From the NCBI RefSeq assembly GCF_900104255.1, contig NZ_FNKZ01000001.1, forward strand, positions 1,580,001 through 1,644,000: a stretch of 64,000 nt of DNA, written 5' to 3'. The translations under genes were made by a program, and so were the position numbers. Under the pieces are notes generated by a model. It had not been told where the DNA came from and did no database searches. It saw only the letters and a program-made list of their open reading frames with translations. Every line of letters starts with the position of its first letter. Within the stretch, counting starts at the first letter, position 1. The DNA comes from Pseudoxanthomonas sp. CF385. Its GTDB lineage: Bacteria > Pseudomonadota > Gammaproteobacteria > Xanthomonadales > Xanthomonadaceae. Positions 62,184-64,000 of this stretch are shown here, one piece after another.

Positions 62184-62207
62184 CGGGACGCTCAGCGTCC
62201 CGTTTTT
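62184..62207 (+). terminator. Rho-independent terminator of icd
   Basis: CGGGACGC and GCGTCCCG form an 8-bp stem (9 with the flanking A-T pair) and a 3-base loop, followed by TTTTT. It is the clearest factor-independent terminator in the window, 28 bases after the stop codon. Confidence 0.9.
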
Positions 62208-62288
62208 GTTTGCCTATGTCCCATCCATGGGGTTGGACGCTAGGCTGGCGGCACGCACAATCCGCGGCCCCCCGCAGAAGGCCCTGCC

Positions 62289-63614
62289 ATGTCCGTCCGT
62301 CCCAGCGCCCTGGCGCTGACCCCGCTGCTGCTGTTCCTCGCGTTGTTCTTCGGTGCGGGGCTGTACTACACCGAGCAGGGCGACGCGATGGGCTTCTACC
62401 GGCTGCATGCGCCGGTGGCGATTCTGCCGGCGATCGCGCTGGGCCTGTGGATCGCGCATCGCGCCGGGGTCAAGGCGATGGACACGCTGCTGCAGGGCAT
62501 CGGCGACAGCAACATCATCCTGATGTGCCTGATCTTCCTGTTGGCCGGCGCATTCGCCATGGTCACCAAGCAGATCGGCGCCGTGGACGCGGTGGTCGCG
62601 CTGGGCGTGGGCGCGTTGCCGCCGGCGCTGATCCTGCCGGGCCTGTTCCTGGTGGCGGGCTTCCTCTCGTTGGCGGTGGGCACCTCGATGGGCACCATCG
62701 CGGCGGTCACGCCGATCGCGCTCGGCGTATCCGATGCCGCCGGCATCGACCGCGCGCTGGTCGTGGGGGCAGTGTTGGGTGGCGCCACCTTCGGCGACAA
62801 CCTGTCGGTGATCTCGGATACGGCGATCGCCGCGGCGCGCACCCAGGGCTGCACGGTGCGGGAGAAATTCCGCGAGAACGTGAAGATCGCGCTGCCCGCC
62901 GCGCTGCTGACCCTCGTGGTGCTCGGACTGGTAGGGGATGCTTCGCCCGTGGAGGCCGCCGAGCCGACGTCCGCCTGGCTGGTGCTGCCCTACGTGCTGG
63001 TGCTGGCGCTGGCGATCACCGGACTGGACGTGCTGGTCGTGCTGACCATCGGGCTCGTGGTGGCGGGGCTCTTCGGCCTGTGGTTCGGACCGGCCGACTA
63101 CGCACTGCCGAACTTCGCCGACGACATTTACGCCGGGTTCGAAGGCGTGGTGGAGATCACCCTGCTGGCCTTGTTCATCGGAGGACTGGGCGCGCTGATG
63201 AAGGCGAGCGGCGGCCTGGACTGGCTGGCCAGGCAGATCACCCGCATCGCGCGCGGCAACACCGGTCGCCGCACCGGCGAGTGGTGCATCGCTGCGCTGG
63301 CTTCGCTGACGGACGTGTTCACCGCCAACAACACGGTGGCCATCCTGATCAGCGGCGGCGTGGCCCGCGACATCGCCGAGCGCCACGACGTGCCGCCGGC
63401 GCGCGCGGCCAGCGTGCTCGATATCTTCGTCTGCATCGTGCAGAGCCTGCTGCCCTACGGCGCGCAGATCCTGTTGGCCGCCTCGCTGGCCAGCCTGTCG
63501 CCGCTGGCGTTGATGGGCAAGGTGCACTACTGCTGGCTGCTGGCCGGCGTGACCGTGCTGTTCATGGTCTGGCCGTCGCGCCGGGCCAGGGCCGCCACCC
63601 ACGGCGACGCATGA
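62289..63614 (+). CDS. Na+/H+ antiporter, NhaC family
   Basis: A 441-residue membrane protein with about 11-12 hydrophobic segments. LILPGLFLVAGFLSLAVGTSMGTIAAVTP and GAVLGGATFGDNLSVISDTAIAAARTQGC are the hallmark NhaC-superfamily segments, the latter with the transport-site Asp residues. It exchanges Na+ (or malate/lactate in some members) for protons across the inner membrane. The ATG gives the usual length. It converges on a Bax-inhibitor-1-type gene across a shared terminator. Confidence 0.92.
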   Translation: MSVRPSALALTPLLLFLALFFGAGLYYTEQGDAMGFYRLHAPVAILPAIALGLWIAHRAGVKAMDTLLQGIGDSNIILMCLIFLLAGAFAMVTKQIGAVDAVVALGVGALPPALILPGLFLVAGFLSLAVGTSMGTIAAVTPIALGVSDAAGIDRALVVGAVLGGATFGDNLSVISDTAIAAARTQGCTVREKFRENVKIALPAALLTLVVLGLVGDASPVEAAEPTSAWLVLPYVLVLALAITGLDVLVVLTIGLVVAGLFGLWFGPADYALPNFADDIYAGFEGVVEITLLALFIGGLGALMKASGGLDWLARQITRIARGNTGRRTGEWCIAALASLTDVFTANNTVAILISGGVARDIAERHDVPPARAASVLDIFVCIVQSLLPYGAQILLAASLASLSPLALMGKVHYCWLLAGVTVLFMVWPSRRARAATHGDA

Positions 63615-63617
63615 AAA

Positions 63618-63639
63618 AAGGGCGCCCGAGGGCGCCCTT
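63618..63639. terminator. Bidirectional terminator between convergent genes
   Basis: AAGGGCGCC and GGCGCCCTT form a perfect 9-bp stem with a CGAG loop. On the minus strand six T's follow, so it should stop the Bax-inhibitor gene efficiently; on the plus strand CGCTTTT follows and stops the antiporter gene less strongly. Confidence 0.9.
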
Positions 63640-63662
63640 CGCTTTTCCGCATGCGCCAGGCG

Positions 63663-64000
63663 TCAGTCGCGCGACTGCAGCTTGGCCAGCAGGCGCAGGA
63701 ACTCGACGTACAGCCACACCAGCGTGACCATCAGGCCGAACGCGCCGTACCACTCCATGTACTTCGGCGCGCCGGCTTCCACGCCCGACTCGATGAAATC
63801 GAAGTCAAGCACCAGGTTCAGCGCGGCGATCACCACCACGAACAGGCTGAAGCCGATGCCGATCAGGCCGGACTCGTGGATGTAAGGGACCTTGATGCCG
63901 AAGAACGACAGCGCGAAGCTGACGAGGTAGATCAGGAAAATGCCACCGGTCGCCGCGGCGACGCCGAGCTTGAAGTTCTCGGTCGCCTTGATCAGGCCGC
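63663..64000 (-). CDS. Bax inhibitor-1/YccA family membrane protein (partial, C-terminal)
   Basis: The last 112 codons of a membrane protein whose start lies beyond the right edge. Four hydrophobic segments are visible. ESGLIGIGFSLFVVVIAALN, FDFIESGVEAGAPKYMEW and YGAFGLMVTLVWLYVE match the C-terminal part of Bax-inhibitor-1-type (YccA-related) proteins, with the acidic residues that in this superfamily gate calcium or proton leak. It ends in LLAKLQSRD and is followed by a strong terminator. Confidence 0.9.
   Translation of the reverse strand, partial: GLIKATENFKLGVAAATGGIFLIYLVSFALSFFGIKVPYIHESGLIGIGFSLFVVVIAALNLVLDFDFIESGVEAGAPKYMEWYGAFGLMVTLVWLYVEFLRLLAKLQSRD

Overview
The window is about 64 kb of high-GC, gene-dense chromosome from a gammaproteobacterium of the Xanthomonadaceae (Lysobacteraceae), probably near Pseudoxanthomonas, Stenotrophomonas or Lysobacter. 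I infer this from protein resemblance, from the short NAD-type isocitrate dehydrogenase, from the rlmJ/creBCD and phoB-phoR-ppk-ppx-bepA neighbourhoods, and from the hairpin repeats between genes. No rRNA, tRNA, CRISPR array, insertion sequence or prophage gene was seen. No gene-free stretch exceeds about 230 bases.

Region 1 (1-24.4 kb) is an amino-acid and polyamine catabolic block. A leftward set (omega-amino acid:pyruvate aminotransferase, alanine dehydrogenase, methylmalonate/malonate-semialdehyde dehydrogenase) is divergent from a PuuR-like regulator. Around it lie a complete gamma-glutamyl putrescine route (puuC, puuB, puuA, puuD and a second glutamine-synthetase-like ligase), a putrescine:pyruvate-type aminotransferase, a putrescine ABC importer with two substrate-binding proteins (potF, potF2, potG, potH, potI) and a succinate-semialdehyde dehydrogenase. 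Together they can import putrescine and carry it through GABA to succinate. A second branch can take beta-alanine through malonate semialdehyde to acetyl-CoA. Alanine dehydrogenase can return transamination-derived alanine to pyruvate. An MFS transporter, a bacteriohemerythrin and a double-REC GGDEF protein are embedded.

Region 2 (24.5-36.3 kb) is mixed: two pirins around aquaporin Z, a lipoprotein histidine phosphatase coupled to endonuclease V, a phospholipase D family protein, Mfd, a DUF4242 protein, a GNAT enzyme and a YedI-type membrane protein.

Region 3 (36.4-41.8 kb) holds rlmJ divergent from the creB-creC-creD envelope-stress system, followed by two unknown small membrane proteins. 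Only 25 bases separate rlmJ and creB, around a palindromic -10-like element. A cre-tag-like site precedes creD.

Region 4 (41.8-52.6 kb) is accessory-like: a coupled acetyltransferase-nitrilase pair, a coupled glycosyltransferase-PAP2 phosphatase pair, a run of small poorly known leftward genes, an aldo/keto reductase, a GAF-EAL protein and an erythromycin-esterase-family protein.

Region 5 (52.6-64 kb) is core: ppx, ppk, phoR and phoB read as one leftward unit behind a clear Pho box, then the BepA-like protease, glutaredoxin plus an AhpD-like protein, NAD-isocitrate dehydrogenase, an NhaC-type antiporter and a cut Bax-inhibitor-1 protein.

I do not see a wholly novel system. The most interesting items are the alanine-recycling layout of the polyamine block, the tandem potF pair with diverged pocket residues, the apparently leaderless rlmJ/creB divergent promoter, and several strict 4-base gene overlaps that couple unlike enzymes.
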